Shown: positions 1 through 11,552 of the stretch, piece by piece | How positions within the stretch are numbered: position 1 is the first letter of the stretch | How the letters are laid out: each line of letters opens with the position of its first letter | NCBI GenBank assembly: GCA_024516155.1 | Contig: JAJJXM010000049.1 | Span: forward strand, 248,001 to 312,000 | Length of the DNA: 64,000 nucleotides | Direction of reading: 5' to 3' | Source: Pyronema omphalodes | Lineage: Eukaryota > Ascomycota > Pezizomycetes > Pezizales > Pyronemataceae | The notes under the pieces: generated by a model | Told to the model about the DNA's origin: nothing | The model's input: only the letters and a program-made list of their open reading frames with translations | Database searches by the model: none | Translations under genes and position numbers: made by a program

Positions 1-1
1 C

Positions 2-2764
2 ATGCCACCTGAAGTAACCCCATCTCCAGTGGATAATCCAAGCCCCTTTGTAAATCCGACATCGCGTTTCTCCCAATCGTATGTCGCGAAATGTGCAAAA
101 CCTACCTGGCCTGCAGAAATAACTGGTTTAGGGGAACCTAACCCTTCAATGCATCAAGCAGAGGATTCCAAGCAAGCTTTACATATAGACCCAGTAACTG
201 GAGAATCATCCACTGCGAGCGCAGTGAACCTGGATGTTGAACATGGGAGACTGTACAATTTTATTTCTTCACAATGGAGCGCGGAACCTGTGGAGAATGG
301 GAGTTTCATTTATGAACGAAAATCTGAAGAACCGAGGGTAAATGCAAATGTGTTTGCCCACTCAAACGGTACAGAGAGTCTACAAAATACAAGTTCTGTT
401 TCTCCCCCACAATCTCAGCAAGTTCCACAGACTACACCGATATTACAACAGCCTTTACCGATATCTGCACATTGCGCATCGACATCTCCTATTGTTAATC
501 CTGCGCCAGATCAAGGCACAATGGAAATGGGAAAGGACAATGTGGTAACTTTCATATGGGAAGCGCCTAAAAACCCAGCCATGGCTGCAACTCAGCCAAA
601 ACCACAGACACAACCACAGGAGCACGAAATACAACCCCTCTGCGGCAGTGTATTCCAAACTACCATGCAAGAAATGTCGCCTCCCCAAACGTTGGAAGAA
701 GTATATCAACCACCACGGACTTCACAGGGCTCACAGCCTCCACAGCCCCAGCCAATATTCGAACCACAAACGAGCACAAATGAATCTCAGCAACTAGCAG
801 CTCATTCAATGTCTCGGGCCTCCCAAAATCGTACTCCCATTGAGTCCTCCGCCAGTCAGTGGATAAACCCTTTAGGAAGCCCACACAACCAGCCTTCCAA
901 TAGTCCGCCAGTATCGTTAACACCCCCCTTCACCTCGATTCGTCATCCATTACCGCCTGCACCGATTCGTGCGCCAAAACTTTCCGCACTGGAAAGGCTA
1001 AGACCTGTGAGGCATACCGCTCATCCTCCAGCTGGGGAACATACAAAGGGTAGAGTGAGAGATATGGGGATAGAACATGGCCTACCACCTGCCCCCATTA
1101 GACCCCCGACATTGAAATCCTTAAAGCCAGCGGCAACGAGGGTGGCGCCTGTAGCGCAGATGGGTAGTATCAGTCCGCCAGCTCCGAGTCCATCATTTCA
1201 ATCTGCAAGGCGACAAGCTCCCGTGGCACCGATGGCTAGTATGAGTTCGAGTTCATCTTCATCGAACATCCCAGTATCTGGAGCTCTCCCGGGGCATGTA
1301 CCACCACCTGCAGCCCGTCCACAGATATCCCGAGCGCCCTTCCCGGCTATAGCATATTCATGGAGTTTCCCTGATTCCTATCCGGAAATAGTTGAAGAAG
1401 TACACCGTAGAAAGCGTTGCAAATTATCTACAGGATCTGCTATTCATACTGGTCTGACCTCAGGAATCCCGAGTGTACTGCCGATGTTATCTTCTATATC
1501 CCCGTCAAAACCATGCTTGGGAAATACCACAACCAGAACCCCAATAGCAGGACTGAACTCTCACAAGAGTATTGGTTTGAATTTAGGAGGATTCGATACT
1601 ATCCCTAGTTTGAATAGTGGTCGATCACCAGTGCCGAGATCCAGGGTGAGGAGAATTAAGGATGTTTCCGAGGACCAGAGAATTCCAGGGTCCAGAATGA
1701 GAGCCTTAAGTTCCCCCAAAATTCCAGGACTTTCTGCCGGTGATTCGATGTCTCGGGTGTCTGCGGTTGCTCTGTCAGGACTTTCTCGCTCATCTTCCTC
1801 AAATATCGTAGATGACAACTGTTCGGTAACTAGTAATTTCAGCAATGTATCTACGAGCACTTCTGCTACAACCATTATTGATAACGAAGCCGGAAAATTA
1901 GATACTAGGAAGAGACAACGCCCTGTAACTACGGAATATACTGGCACGTCTGCTACATTTTTGAATGAAGCAACGACTCCGCCGGTTGCTGTTGAAAAGG
2001 CTGCTCAGGCAACGGAAGATGATCAGCAGGCGATTGCCCGTAATCTGAGTAAATGGGGTCAAGTTGGGGGACCAATATCTGGCGAACAAATAAGCGCTTC
2101 CACCACCACCACCACCACAAGCAAAGCAGCGAACTCAGACAATCAAAATTACCAAAAATCCAACATTTTCCGCACCCCAAATCCCTTCAATATTGAAGAC
2201 GAAGAAATGGGTGATACGATAGTCCTAAAGCCAAGTGCAAATCCTACACTCGTGTCTAATGCCGAAGCCGGAGCCCACACCGAGGCGCGAGCAAATAAGG
2301 CTCATGCTTCACGACGAGCACCTCGAGCAAGTAGATCCCGAGCAACACCTACCATGGAGCCTTCACCCATTTCGTATTCAGGTCTAGACATAACGAAATC
2401 TCGAATTTCTACCAAACCTTCTCCTGCATCTACCACAGCAGATCCTAGGACTTCTCAAACCCCTGTTACATCAACAGCCCCCCTTTCCCCAATGTTACAT
2501 AGTATCCCAGACCCAGATTCAGCCAAAAGAAGGAGTTCGAGGATTAAAGACAAGAAGGCGGAACCAAAGGAACAAAAACCTGACCTGGAACTGAAACAAG
2601 GACTAGAACTGGAACCACAGATGGAGAATAAACGAAGAACGACGAAGAATAAGAAGAGTAAGAAAGCTGTGCAGGAATCTGGGGTTACTAAATCACAAAC
2701 GCCGACTAGGAGATCAACGAGAAAGGGAAGAGGCAGGAATAGGTATAGGGAGTTGTATGTTTAG
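2..2764 (+). CDS. Large Ser/Pro-rich hypothetical protein, possibly 5'-truncated by the window edge
   Basis: A single open frame of 920 codons runs from an ATG at the very edge of the window to a TAG at 2762-2764. Because the ATG is base 2, the real start may lie upstream. The protein is low in complexity, rich in Ser, Pro, Gln and Thr, with no catalytic domain that I recognise. Proline patches near residues 310-330 and 360-380 contain a repeated LPPAPIR motif. The last 80 residues are strongly basic, with RRSSRIKDKK and RRSTRKGRGRNR clusters that could act as nuclear localisation or DNA/RNA-binding tails (inference). A decayed second copy of part of this gene lies at about 60.9-61.2 kb, so it belongs to at least a two-member family. 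Function unknown. Confidence 0.75.
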   Translation: MPPEVTPSPVDNPSPFVNPTSRFSQSYVAKCAKPTWPAEITGLGEPNPSMHQAEDSKQALHIDPVTGESSTASAVNLDVEHGRLYNFISSQWSAEPVENGSFIYERKSEEPRVNANVFAHSNGTESLQNTSSVSPPQSQQVPQTTPILQQPLPISAHCASTSPIVNPAPDQGTMEMGKDNVVTFIWEAPKNPAMAATQPKPQTQPQEHEIQPLCGSVFQTTMQEMSPPQTLEEVYQPPRTSQGSQPPQPQPIFEPQTSTNESQQLAAHSMSRASQNRTPIESSASQWINPLGSPHNQPSNSPPVSLTPPFTSIRHPLPPAPIRAPKLSALERLRPVRHTAHPPAGEHTKGRVRDMGIEHGLPPAPIRPPTLKSLKPAATRVAPVAQMGSISPPAPSPSFQSARRQAPVAPMASMSSSSSSSNIPVSGALPGHVPPPAARPQISRAPFPAIAYSWSFPDSYPEIVEEVHRRKRCKLSTGSAIHTGLTSGIPSVLPMLSSISPSKPCLGNTTTRTPIAGLNSHKSIGLNLGGFDTIPSLNSGRSPVPRSRVRRIKDVSEDQRIPGSRMRALSSPKIPGLSAGDSMSRVSAVALSGLSRSSSSNIVDDNCSVTSNFSNVSTSTSATTIIDNEAGKLDTRKRQRPVTTEYTGTSATFLNEATTPPVAVEKAAQATEDDQQAIARNLSKWGQVGGPISGEQISASTTTTTTSKAANSDNQNYQKSNIFRTPNPFNIEDEEMGDTIVLKPSANPTLVSNAEAGAHTEARANKAHASRRAPRASRSRATPTMEPSPISYSGLDITKSRISTKPSPASTTADPRTSQTPVTSTAPLSPMLHSIPDPDSAKRRSSRIKDKKAEPKEQKPDLELKQGLELEPQMENKRRTTKNKKSKKAVQESGVTKSQTPTRRSTRKGRGRNRYRELYV

Positions 2765-2767
2765 ATG

Positions 2768-3436
2768 TTTATTTGAAGATGACTGAAGTTGGAGGGGAGC
2801 GAAATTAAGATTTGTTGAGGTTTTGTGGAGATGGGAATAGAATTAGGTGGGAATTGAAATGAGACGCAATGGAATGGATGGGACTTGTGATGGGCTACCA
2901 TGGGCTTGATCAGAGGGAGTTATAAGTGGTTTTAAACCGTGCAAATATTTGGATAGAGATTTTTCTGGACTTGGAAATTCAATGGAGACGGCAATTTCAT
3001 CAAGGAGACTGTGGTTTTATCGTGGAAATAATTGATCAATCATCTGACATGAATGGAAAAATTACCATACTGATTTATGGGGGTAAAATTATGTATATTC
3101 CTTTGAAGCTCGAATGTGTATGATTAAGGGGATCCGGTTTTGATTTTCTAATTTACTTGATTTTTTTTTTGATGGTAACGGCTCAGGTTTTGTGCGTCAG
3201 GTTTAACAAAACGGATAGTTTTTCTTTTCTTTTTTGTTTGTCTATTGTTTTTGAATTTTTCGGAGTTCTTAATTCGGGGATTTGACAATGTTTTATTTCG
3301 TTGATTTCGATGAGATACATTAACTCTGCTTCTAATTTACTATCTTTGTTAACGGTTTTTATGTCTTTAGATTCGAGCATTGGTAAGACCATAGGCTGTA
3401 TAGGGGAGAGTCTGTAGTGGACGGAAGGTACTGATA
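2768..3436. other. Intergenic, no gene seen
   Basis: This is the downstream flank of the Ser/Pro-rich gene. It is moderately AT-rich, without a convincing ORF, and runs into the repeat cluster that starts near 3437. Confidence 0.5.
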
Positions 3437-3672
3437 TGCAGACCTCCCAACCGTATAGCCAGTTTGCCGGGTAAAATCGTAAACCAGGTAAACTGAAGTG
3501 ACAATTCACTGTTAGTTGGTGCAGTTTTGGTGTCCCGGATAGACAGTTGGTTCAGTTTTGAGGGGTCCATAGAACCAGGTAACTGCAGTACACTGATTAA
3601 ACGGACTCGGTAAATACAAACCAGTTTAACTGCATCGGGAACCAGTCAATGCATGCAGGAATAAATAATGTA
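3437..3672 (+). repeat. Degenerate 240-bp repeat, copy 1 (direct)
   Basis: This stretch opens with GCAGACCTCCCAACC and closes with CAGGAATAAATAATG, and carries several AACCAG/AACTG motifs. It lines up loosely with the better-preserved copy at 5428-5680, in the same orientation. It is the most diverged of the three copies, so its edges are approximate. Confidence 0.45.
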
Positions 3673-3979
3673 TTCAACCTCGTTTGAACCCACCGGTGGC
3701 CGAGCCTGCCAGTATCTCAACCCTACTCATTTCACCAGCTTCTGGTAACCAAATCTCCCAGCCTTGACAAAATGGCGGTGAACACTCTCTCGGTTCCCGC
3801 GATGACTGTAGAGTCTGAGCTGCTGTTTTCCAAATGCAAGCAGATCGTTATATCGGACCGCCATTGAATGCAGGCAGATACTCTGGAGGCCATTGAGGGG
3901 CTCATGAACTTCAATCATAGGCGTCAGTTGTGATATCTGAGGACCCGATTAGTCTACAATGTTGTTATGTATACACTGG

Positions 3980-4215
3980 ATAATATTTATTGCCCCTTCA
4001 TAAACCAGTTCCTCTGGAGGAACCAGTTGTCGCAGTTTTAAACAGTTCACCTGGTTTGCCAAGCCTTGCATTCAGCTAAGTGGTTTCCGCAGTTTAACCA
4101 GTTTAGAATACTGACAGTAAACCGAACTGGGTCGCCGTACAGCTCTCATATTCCAACAGTCCGTACAGTCCGTTTTGGTTGTCATTTTAAACTGGTTTGT
4201 ACGACTGGGAGGTCC
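3980..4215 (-). repeat. 240-bp repeat, copy 2 (inverted)
   Basis: Its reverse complement matches 5428-5680 along nearly the full length. Shared landmarks in the same order are ACAAACCAGTT, GGAATATGA, CTGGTTAAACTGCG and GAAG-GGCAATAAAT. With copy 3 it forms an inverted pair about 1.7 kb across that encloses LTR-like copy 1 (about 4795-5375). There is no ORF of its own; most likely a non-autonomous element or the arm of a foldback element. Confidence 0.65.
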
Positions 4216-4794
4216 AGTGTTGATGTTCATATCAAATCACTCTAGGTTCCTACTATTTTATTTTCTATATTATTTCGCTCCTGTACCGAATCAGTAGCTT
4301 CTCTCGTTTCAAGTATTCGTCTACTATCAATAAATACTTTGTCTTTACCCATCTCCACCTTTCTGTCTCCCCAAACTACGTTGTTCAACAAGTTCTACCG
4401 CGGATTTGAGTAATTTCTGTCTCGACAGTGTTCAAGGGTTCCCGGTTCGCGGCCGGTAACGACTGATATAATGGTGCTGATGTGTGTCATTCTTTCGCCA
4501 TGAGATGACGGTACGTACGCCCAGAAATATGCGGCTATTGATACAAAGCTGACGCAAGGCAAAAGCTCGTATTCATAGTGTGGATCATTGCCACCGGTGC
4601 TAAAAACATGCGTGTGCCATGTGTTGACTATGTTCGGTTCATTACACGCAATTATTCCTAGCTAGAAAGGTGAGATTTAATACAGCATCATTATCTCTAC
4701 TGATGGAAAGCCGCTTACGATCACATACTAGCTTCTTTAATGAAGCGTAAAACATTTCCACCGGCAAAGATGCGGAAGAAGAAATACTTCGTTA

Positions 4795-5375
4795 GAACCA
4801 TATCTAAGCGGCACATGGACGAGAAATCGCCACTAAGCGATCTAAGCGACTTAGTCTGCCACTGCCGCCAAATGAATGAGCTATCGTCTGCTCTATGCGA
4901 CTTGCCCTCATCGCGGATACCGAGAACATTTCCAGACTTATTTCATACCACCCAACGCCTGCCGGAGGAGCACAAGACTATGGTACCGCCGTACAACTAC
5001 CGGTAGTACAACAACACTATATCATCACGTCATAAGAAAAACACATCCGCTACACGAGCTCCGCCTATGTACACGGTGGCTACTTCCTGAGGTCTAATTC
5101 GTCTATATAAACCCCCATTCCACCCCCGACGTTTTGTTCTTCAGCCTTCTGGTCGTCACCCCCTTCCTCCCCCCAAGCGGATTATGCAGTCACATACTAA
5201 CACTGCCTTAGCCTTAGGTTGCTTTCCATTACTTTTATCAAACACCTGACTAAGTTGCGGGTATCCCCTTTTGGGAATATATATTCGATTAGGTTCGGGT
5301 ACCCAATTGGGAATCTTTGGAGAAGACCAGACAACGAATTGCGATTGTACTGGTTAAAGCCGAAATAAAACTCGC
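4795..5375 (+). mobile_element. LTR-like relic, copy 1
   Basis: This copy shares ordered blocks with the relics at about 5690-6052 and 7330-7700. The blocks are AAGCGGCAC at the left, ATATCATCACGTCATAAG, a TATA box (CTATATAAACCCCC) followed by TTTGTTCTTCAG, GGAATATATAT-CGATTAGGTTCGGGTACCC, and a right end GTACTGGTTAAAGCCGAAA-TAAAA. The TATA box with a downstream pyrimidine-rich leader suggests a retrotransposon LTR. No reverse transcriptase or integrase frame is visible nearby, so it is a solo or decayed LTR. Confidence 0.55.
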
Positions 5376-5427
5376 CATATTGTTACCAATTTACTGGAGA
5401 ATCACCCATGATTCTATTGGACCGCAT

Positions 5428-5680
5428 AGGAAGCAGCAGACTTCCCAAGCATACAAACCAGTTCAACCTGGCAGCACAACCGGACTGTATGGAATGTTAG
5501 AATATGACGACTGTATGGGGACCTAAACCAGTTCACTTTAAGCAGTATTACCTGGTTAAACTGCGCAAACCGGTTAGAGCGAATGGCAGGCCTTTCAAAC
5601 CATGCAAAAGACTTGAAATCGCGGAAACTATTTTGTCCAGCGGAACTGGTCTATGAAGCGGCAATAAATGCCATTATGCG
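5428..5680 (+). repeat. 240-bp repeat, copy 3 (direct)
   Basis: This is the best-preserved reference copy of the AACCAGTT-rich repeat. It is the inverted partner of 3980-4215 and sits immediately left of LTR-like copy 2, which seems to lack its own left part, as if this repeat marks an insertion or rearrangement boundary. Confidence 0.6.
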
Positions 5681-5689
5681 GTAGTAAGA

Positions 5690-6052
5690 TGCACGCTATA
5701 TCATCACGTCATAAGAAAAAATATCCGCTTTCCGAGCCCCGCTCGACTTCACGGTGACTATCCCTTAGGGTCCAATTCTTCTATATAAACCCCCTATTCC
5801 ACCTCGGACTTTTTGTTCTTCAGTCTTTTGGTCGTCCTTCAGCCCGCCTCCCCCCCAGCAGATTATGCCGTCTATTACTAACCTTAGACTTAGGTTGCTT
5901 TCCATTACGTTTACCAAACACCTCATTAAGTTGTGGGTATCCCCTCTTGGGAATATATATCCGATTAGGTTCGGGTACCCATATGGGCATCTTTTGGAGA
6001 AGCCCAGACAACGAAATTTCGATTGTACTGGTTAAAGCCAAAATAAAATATA
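5690..6052 (+). mobile_element. LTR-like relic, copy 2 (left part missing)
   Basis: The copy begins with the CTATATCATCACGTCATAAG block and continues through the TATA/TTTGTTCTTCAG leader, the TTAGGTTGCTTTCCATTAC block, GGGAATATATATCCGATTAGG and the right end GATTGTACTGGTTAAAGCC. It is close to copy 1 over this length, but the first 200 bp of copy 1 are absent. No coding capacity. Confidence 0.55.
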
Positions 6053-6059
6053 CCATATT

Positions 6060-7329
6060 TCACCATATTTCACCATATTTTACGAACTATCCATCGTATA
6101 TCCTTCATATATCCATCATATATTATTATTTCTATTATTTTTGTCCAGCACTGCTCGGCGCAGAATTAACCCACTACTCTACCTCAACGGTCAAGGTTCA
6201 CGGTCAGCAGAGAGATGGGCATTTTACCATTACATCATTCAAAAGATTCAACAGCATACATCTAGCTATTTACCTATTGAGCTATCAAGCTATTATAAAT
6301 TGCAACCATCACATGGGTACTTTCTACTACCGCCTTATTCCCGGTCCTAAAGCGTACCTACGTTTTCAACCCAAACCAGAGGTAAGGGGAGGGGGGTGAG
6401 GGTCAACTACAGGGCTGCAAAGAACGGCAGAATCAATAAACAACGGCAGAAAGAGGTTGGGAGAGGTCTAGGAAATCTTTTTTCAATACCTTAATCCAGT
6501 CTACCAGGCTACCATCAAGAGGGATGTATTCCTGAAGTCTGTTTCTATGGAGATGCGTATATATCAACTACCGAAGCTGTACTGAATTATAGCTTACATC
6601 ATGTTGTATCGATTGTATTATCCTGCTTCTAGGAGATGGTAGTTCTCGGCTGGTGACGCAAAATCACCCGAAACTTTGAGAGTCTGAGACCCTGAGACCC
6701 TGAGACCCTAAGACTCCGGGAAGCTCTCCCGAAGAGTTCCGGCGGCGTGCCGTCCTCCCACATCCCAACCCATTAAATACTTCTCAACAAGTGGCGATAA
6801 TGACACAAACGAGGCCAATAACTGTCTGTGTATCCGGCTTATAACTCATTGAGACACGGTAAAACTCGCTTCCGAAATCCATAGCGGAATCATGTATAGA
6901 GTTTTGAAACCCTCGAAGTGGTTTATATTTCAGGGATTTAGTGGAGATGAATATTAGCGAGAAGGTTCACATCCTGGTTCTGCCCAAGTTTTCACGCGAT
7001 GAAGGAAGATGGAGGTGAAAACACATTCCAAAGGTTTTACGTAGAACAAAACAGGACTTTATAGCCTTATTTCCCACAGGGTGCAAACATCCCGAAATCT
7101 TTAATTACAGTAAAATCATGCAGCGCAGCGGACGGCTAAAACATCATTGTGTGGAGGCTGGAAACTTGAGGCTGCATAGAGTTGAAATTGATTCATCTTA
7201 CGATGATGATAAAGTTCTGATTTTTATACACGGAAGGATGTTTTTCCCAATGGCATCGTTGGCATGCTACATCATAGATGTATCTGCTATCAAATAGAAG
7301 GATCTCGCCAGGAGCACATAGCTACATAT
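6060..7329. other. Intergenic between relics, no gene seen
   Basis: ORFs here are short and cross repeat sequence. A small GAGACCCT tandem lies near 6678-6712. I see no conserved domain or RNA gene. Confidence 0.45.
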
Positions 7330-7700
7330 AAGCGGCACCTAGCAGAAAAATTGCCACCAAGTGAGCCTGTAAGCGACCTCAATTACCACTACCGAGTATG
7401 TATATCCTACTAGCTAGGATTACAGACGAGTTGTGTATCGTTCCATCCAAGCGACCTGGACCTCCTCGCGGAAATCGAGAACATCGCTATGTGGAGTTCG
7501 GTATCCACCATACTTCCTGCCAACGTCTCCCGTAGCAGTAGCACAAGACTATAGTACCGGCGGCGGTAGGTATCACCTTGGGGATATATATCTTCGACTA
7601 AGTTCTAGTATATATCAACATAACCCAACCAGCAATCTTTCTAGAGAAAGGAGAACTCCAGAGGGGTTAGTACTGGTTAAAGCCGAAAATAAAATAAAAA
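7330..7700 (+). mobile_element. LTR-like relic, copy 3 (most diverged)
   Basis: It shares with copy 1 the left block (TAAGCGGCACCTAG), a middle block ending in AGCACAAGACTATAGTACCG, a GGGATATATATCTTCGACTA block and the right end TACTGGTTAAAGCCGAAAATAAAA. The TATA/leader portion is deleted. Copies 1 to 3 fit an old family in this region. Confidence 0.5.
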
Positions 7701-7709
7701 CATTTTTTA

Positions 7710-9345
7710 CCACATGTTTTCCATTTACATGGCTTACTATATATTCTACCAAGTATATATATGTATGTACGGCTCACATACTCTACCATTTGATGGGACC
7801 TCCATCCTCCACCTTTCTTACTAGACAACCCTACGTTCTGCAGAAAGAGCACAGAAACCACCGATTTTTCCATTGGATTCGGACTCTCAGCACTCGGCTG
7901 CGTACCTCTGTGAAGTTCCAGAGAGATTTACATAGATTTCGTCGATTTCTATGGCGAAACCAGAGTTGCCATTCCTCTTGGCTTTCCTGACCAAGCGAAA
8001 TGCCACAGAAACGCCACTCGAATATAACGCCGCACGACTGAAATAGTCAGGCAACGCCTTTCACGCACTAGGAGACCTTCCTCTCGATGAGAACAGTTCT
8101 ACTCTCGATGGCAGCAACAATGGAAATGACGATGATGAGGTCCCACCAGAGTTCGGCACGGTCCGTCCAGGACGGCGGACCGTCCATGACTTTGGACGGA
8201 CGGCCACTAGGTGGTCCGGTCCTGTCCACAAACTCAAAAAGACCGGACGGGACGGCGGGTGACGGCAGGACCGTGGGTTTCGGGTGAGCTAGTTTTCAGG
8301 GGGCGGTTTGGTTCAAGTTTGCTAGATACTATGGGCCGCAGCAACGACGTTTTCAGCACTGAAGTAGATAAACCCTTCATGCTGGACTTCAGTAGAACTT
8401 TTACACCCCACTGCAGGTGCACGCTCTACCCAGCAATAGTTTCACTGCCTATGCTATTATTTTTGTTTCCTAATAAAGTACGATCCCGCTATGAATGTTT
8501 CCTGTATCCTTCACACTCCATCTTCTACTGTAACTTTCTATTTACATGTCACTACGAGCATTACATAGAAGAAGGTTAAGATAATTACTCTGGGTGTACT
8601 CGGAAGGTGCACTACGTATACGGCGTCCCCATATATTCCAGACACAGAAACACTGTCGTCTCAATTCCAGAAATTTCCTGAGCAAAATTGAAGGATTAAA
8701 GGCCCTACATATGATAGCCAATATCGGCGATAATTAAAAAAAAAAAGAAATAGGTGGTGGTTTATAAATGCAGTTCTCTTGGTATTTGCGGTTATATAAC
8801 GATACAAAAGCCGGGGCCCACGCGCAGTAATACAATACCTGCAGCGCAGGCCTTACTTTGAAGTATGTGACTCAAGTACATCTCAATCGCTATTCCGGAA
8901 ATTAACCCTTTTTGTTCCGTTTGTCCTCTAAGTTCTCAGCTGCACAGTCAATGAGGCTCTTTGATCTTAGACAGTGTTTCCCTTGAATTGCGATTAATAA
9001 TTCTTTTCGACGTCGTCACGTCGTATTCTTTATGCAGTGCTTAATCCTGCAGAGTTTAGGGATCCCATACTGCGTTGATGCTTCGGTGTATTTGTATTTT
9101 TGAGGTCACCTGTTTGGGAGTGTAGACTGTATATAAGGGTCGTTCTAAACATCATGAAAAAGGTTAAACGACTGAAGAACAAGCGCCGGGGAAGGGGAAT
9201 ACAGACGAGTATTACTTCACTTTTTTTTGGGACGGAGGTTAACGAAGGATGTTCCGGAGGTTCTGGAACAACCAGGCACACGCTGCAAAGTTTTACCAGT
9301 AGGATACCAAATACTACGCCATCTAATGTAGTGATAGACCATGAC
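7710..9345. other. Intergenic with GTCCG-rich inverted motifs, no gene supported
   Basis: From 8155 to 8275 the sequence carries many GTCCGT/ACGGAC words in both orientations, which could be the end of a decayed DNA transposon. No complete coding region is visible; ORFs here show no family resemblance. Confidence 0.35.
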
Positions 9346-9351
9346 TATAAG

Positions 9352-9450
9352 TCCACAAGTCCACAAGTCCACAAGTCCACAAGTCCACAAGTCCACAAGT
9401 CCACAAGTCCACAAGTCCACAAGTCCACAAGTCCACAAGTCCACAAGTCC
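9352..9450. repeat. 8-bp minisatellite (AGTCCACA)n
   Basis: About 12 tandem copies of AGTCCACA. Because 8 is not a multiple of 3, every frame reads the same 24-base cycle, which produces a spurious ORF with a repeated STSPQVHK motif. Confidence 0.9.
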
Positions 9451-9459
9451 ATATTTCAC

Positions 9460-10315
9460 TTACCGATGTATGCTGTAATACATAAGTCAACTGTGTCCAG
9501 GCTAAATTTTTCCATCAGAACAACCAACAAGGTGACAATATTTCCAATAATGATTTTTTCACAGGATTCTTTTTCACAAGAGTGTCTAGCTGGGGATTTC
9601 CATATTCAATTTAAAGTTAACAGTAGATGCATGAAGACTACAAACAGACTAATGACAAGATATTACCTCCGCTGATAATTCATTACCAGCGACTTACGAC
9701 TTAGACTTACAAATCCCAACACATCGAAATCTTCCATCATTTATTTTCGTTTTTTTTTTTTTAATTATTGTAGTTATTGTTATTTTTCTTTAGTTCTTGT
9801 TTATTAATGTATCATAAGTAGAAGTGTGGGGGAAGGGTATATCTGGGGGACTCATAATGACTGTAAATGCGGGATCCGGAGATGTTTTATAGATCGATAC
9901 TTTGCATATTTGAGCTATGTAGTAGTGACTTACTTAGGTATATAACGATCCGGATCCGGGTAACTTACAACCACGATAACATGACTACCGAATCCACCAA
10001 ATCCAATCACTTATATATATAGCAGCAATCGAAGTACAACAAAATACAGTATCACTAAATCTGCATATGAAGCATCCTCTATATATTCCCTCTACACCAA
10101 CACCATATCATATCACACAACGAAGTTTCCAGAATCACTTTTCTTAGTTCTGTATGTAGTTACTCGATTCATTCTTTCATTCTATCACTCCAAGTATTTT
10201 TTTTGTAACTTTGGTATATAACTCAAAATTAGATATCCCTATTCTAGCTTACTTACAAACAAGAGGATAAAAAAAGAGATGCTCGCTGAAAAATTTCCGC
10301 TCTGCTTAAAAACGC
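9460..10315. other. AT-rich intergenic, downstream flank of thioredoxin gene 1
   Basis: No coding frame, tRNA or other RNA gene seen. Poly-T and TATATA runs are present. It probably holds the 3' UTR and terminator of the minus-strand thioredoxin gene that ends at 10316. Confidence 0.4.
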
Positions 10316-11552
10316 TTATTTGTGCTTCTCAATAGCCGACTATGATTTCATTAGCCCATTTCTTCCATGATCCAATTCCCCCCCCCCCCCCTTCCCCCCA
10401 TCCCCCTTCAAAAGAAACCACCAGGAAAGGATACGACATAGCAAGGAAAACTTACTCTAACCGCCTTAATATTAGCGCCCACAACCTCATCCTCAAGTTT
10501 CTGACCATCCTTAAAGAACATAAAAGTAGGCATAGCACGAACAGCCAATTCTCCAGCGACAGATGCGTTCTCGTCCACGTCAACTTTGTAGAAGTCTACG
10601 TCCTTGAATTCTTCGGACATTTTCTCGAGCTGCGGAGCGATGACTTTGCAGGGTCCTGCGGAATTGGTGTTAGTTTATGGAATATGAATATGAATATGGG
10701 CTTTGGAATTGGTATTGGGGAGAAAGGCTGAGCTGGACGATAGGAATGGGTATGAGATGGTGTATGACGGAGGGTGAAAGTGGGTATGTGAAGCGGGTAA
10801 GGATATCCCAACATGCGGAAGCGAGGGAAGGTAGATAGAGCTATACGGCCCTGGGTATAGAGCGGGATGGCGTAGCTGCATTTTATTTTAAGCAGGATAG
10901 TGAAGGAGGGATAGATAGCTCCCGCAGCGGCAATGCGGTACTGCAGCGGGGTATATTGCACCATATCCATCAAAGCCATCGACCACATCGTTTGGTATCG
11001 TGGTATATCGGTGTAGACATCACAGATATCGATGTGCCAACGGGGCGTAATAAAGCTTCCAAAAACAACCACAACAAAATCTCTCGAATGGTTTCGGGAG
11101 CCTCTGTAATCGTCCACCGTCGGAAAGAAGGAAAGGTTCGTAACATACCACACCAGGTAGCAAAGAAATCAACAACTGCAAGACGTCCAGTTCCAGGAGT
11201 TTGCACCTTGGCTTTAAAGTCTTCGTGGCTGTTTCTTGTCAGCGTTGATCTATCATCATATGAAATCCCGCTTGCTCCTCCCCCCAGAAGTTTCCTGCAT
11301 CTTTCTCCGTCTTCTCTTGCGTGTTGCTAAGGGCCCGCAAACATAGTCCTCCTCTTCCTCTTCCTCCTTCTCCTCCTTCTCCTCCAACCCCAAGTTCCGC
11401 CGCCCAGCCAGCACAGATAGACACCCAGGAACAACCTACTTCTGAATCTGATGGACCATCTTGAAAGTAGTAGCGTGAAAAGATCTCTTCGAAACGTTGA
11501 AAGCAGCAGTTGCGGTAGTTTGTCTGAAAGTAGCGAGGCGCAAGAACGTCAT
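10316..11552 (-). CDS. Thioredoxin with mitochondrial presequence (possible dual targeting)
   Basis: Four exons on the minus strand: 11552-11440, 11228-11149, 10655-10456 and 10339-10316. Splices GTAGGT, GTATGT and GTAAGT join in frame to give 138 residues. The active site WCGPCK is at residues 63-68, and the cis-proline motif AMPTF and a GANIKAV C-terminal helix are present. Thioredoxin reduces protein disulfides and is recharged by thioredoxin reductase. Residues 1-31 are basic, Ser/Thr-rich and acid-free, with KRSFHATTFK, as in mitochondrial presequences. A second Met at residue 32 (MVHQIQN) would give a normal-length cytosolic thioredoxin, so two start sites may serve two compartments (inference). 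The second intron is 493 bp, unusually long here. A paralog lies at 12336-13370. Confidence 0.9.

Noticed and set aside
9100..9675. 191-codon ORF with repeated STSPQVHK peptide
   Set aside because: It is created by the 8-bp tandem array; flanking codons show no protein-like pattern.
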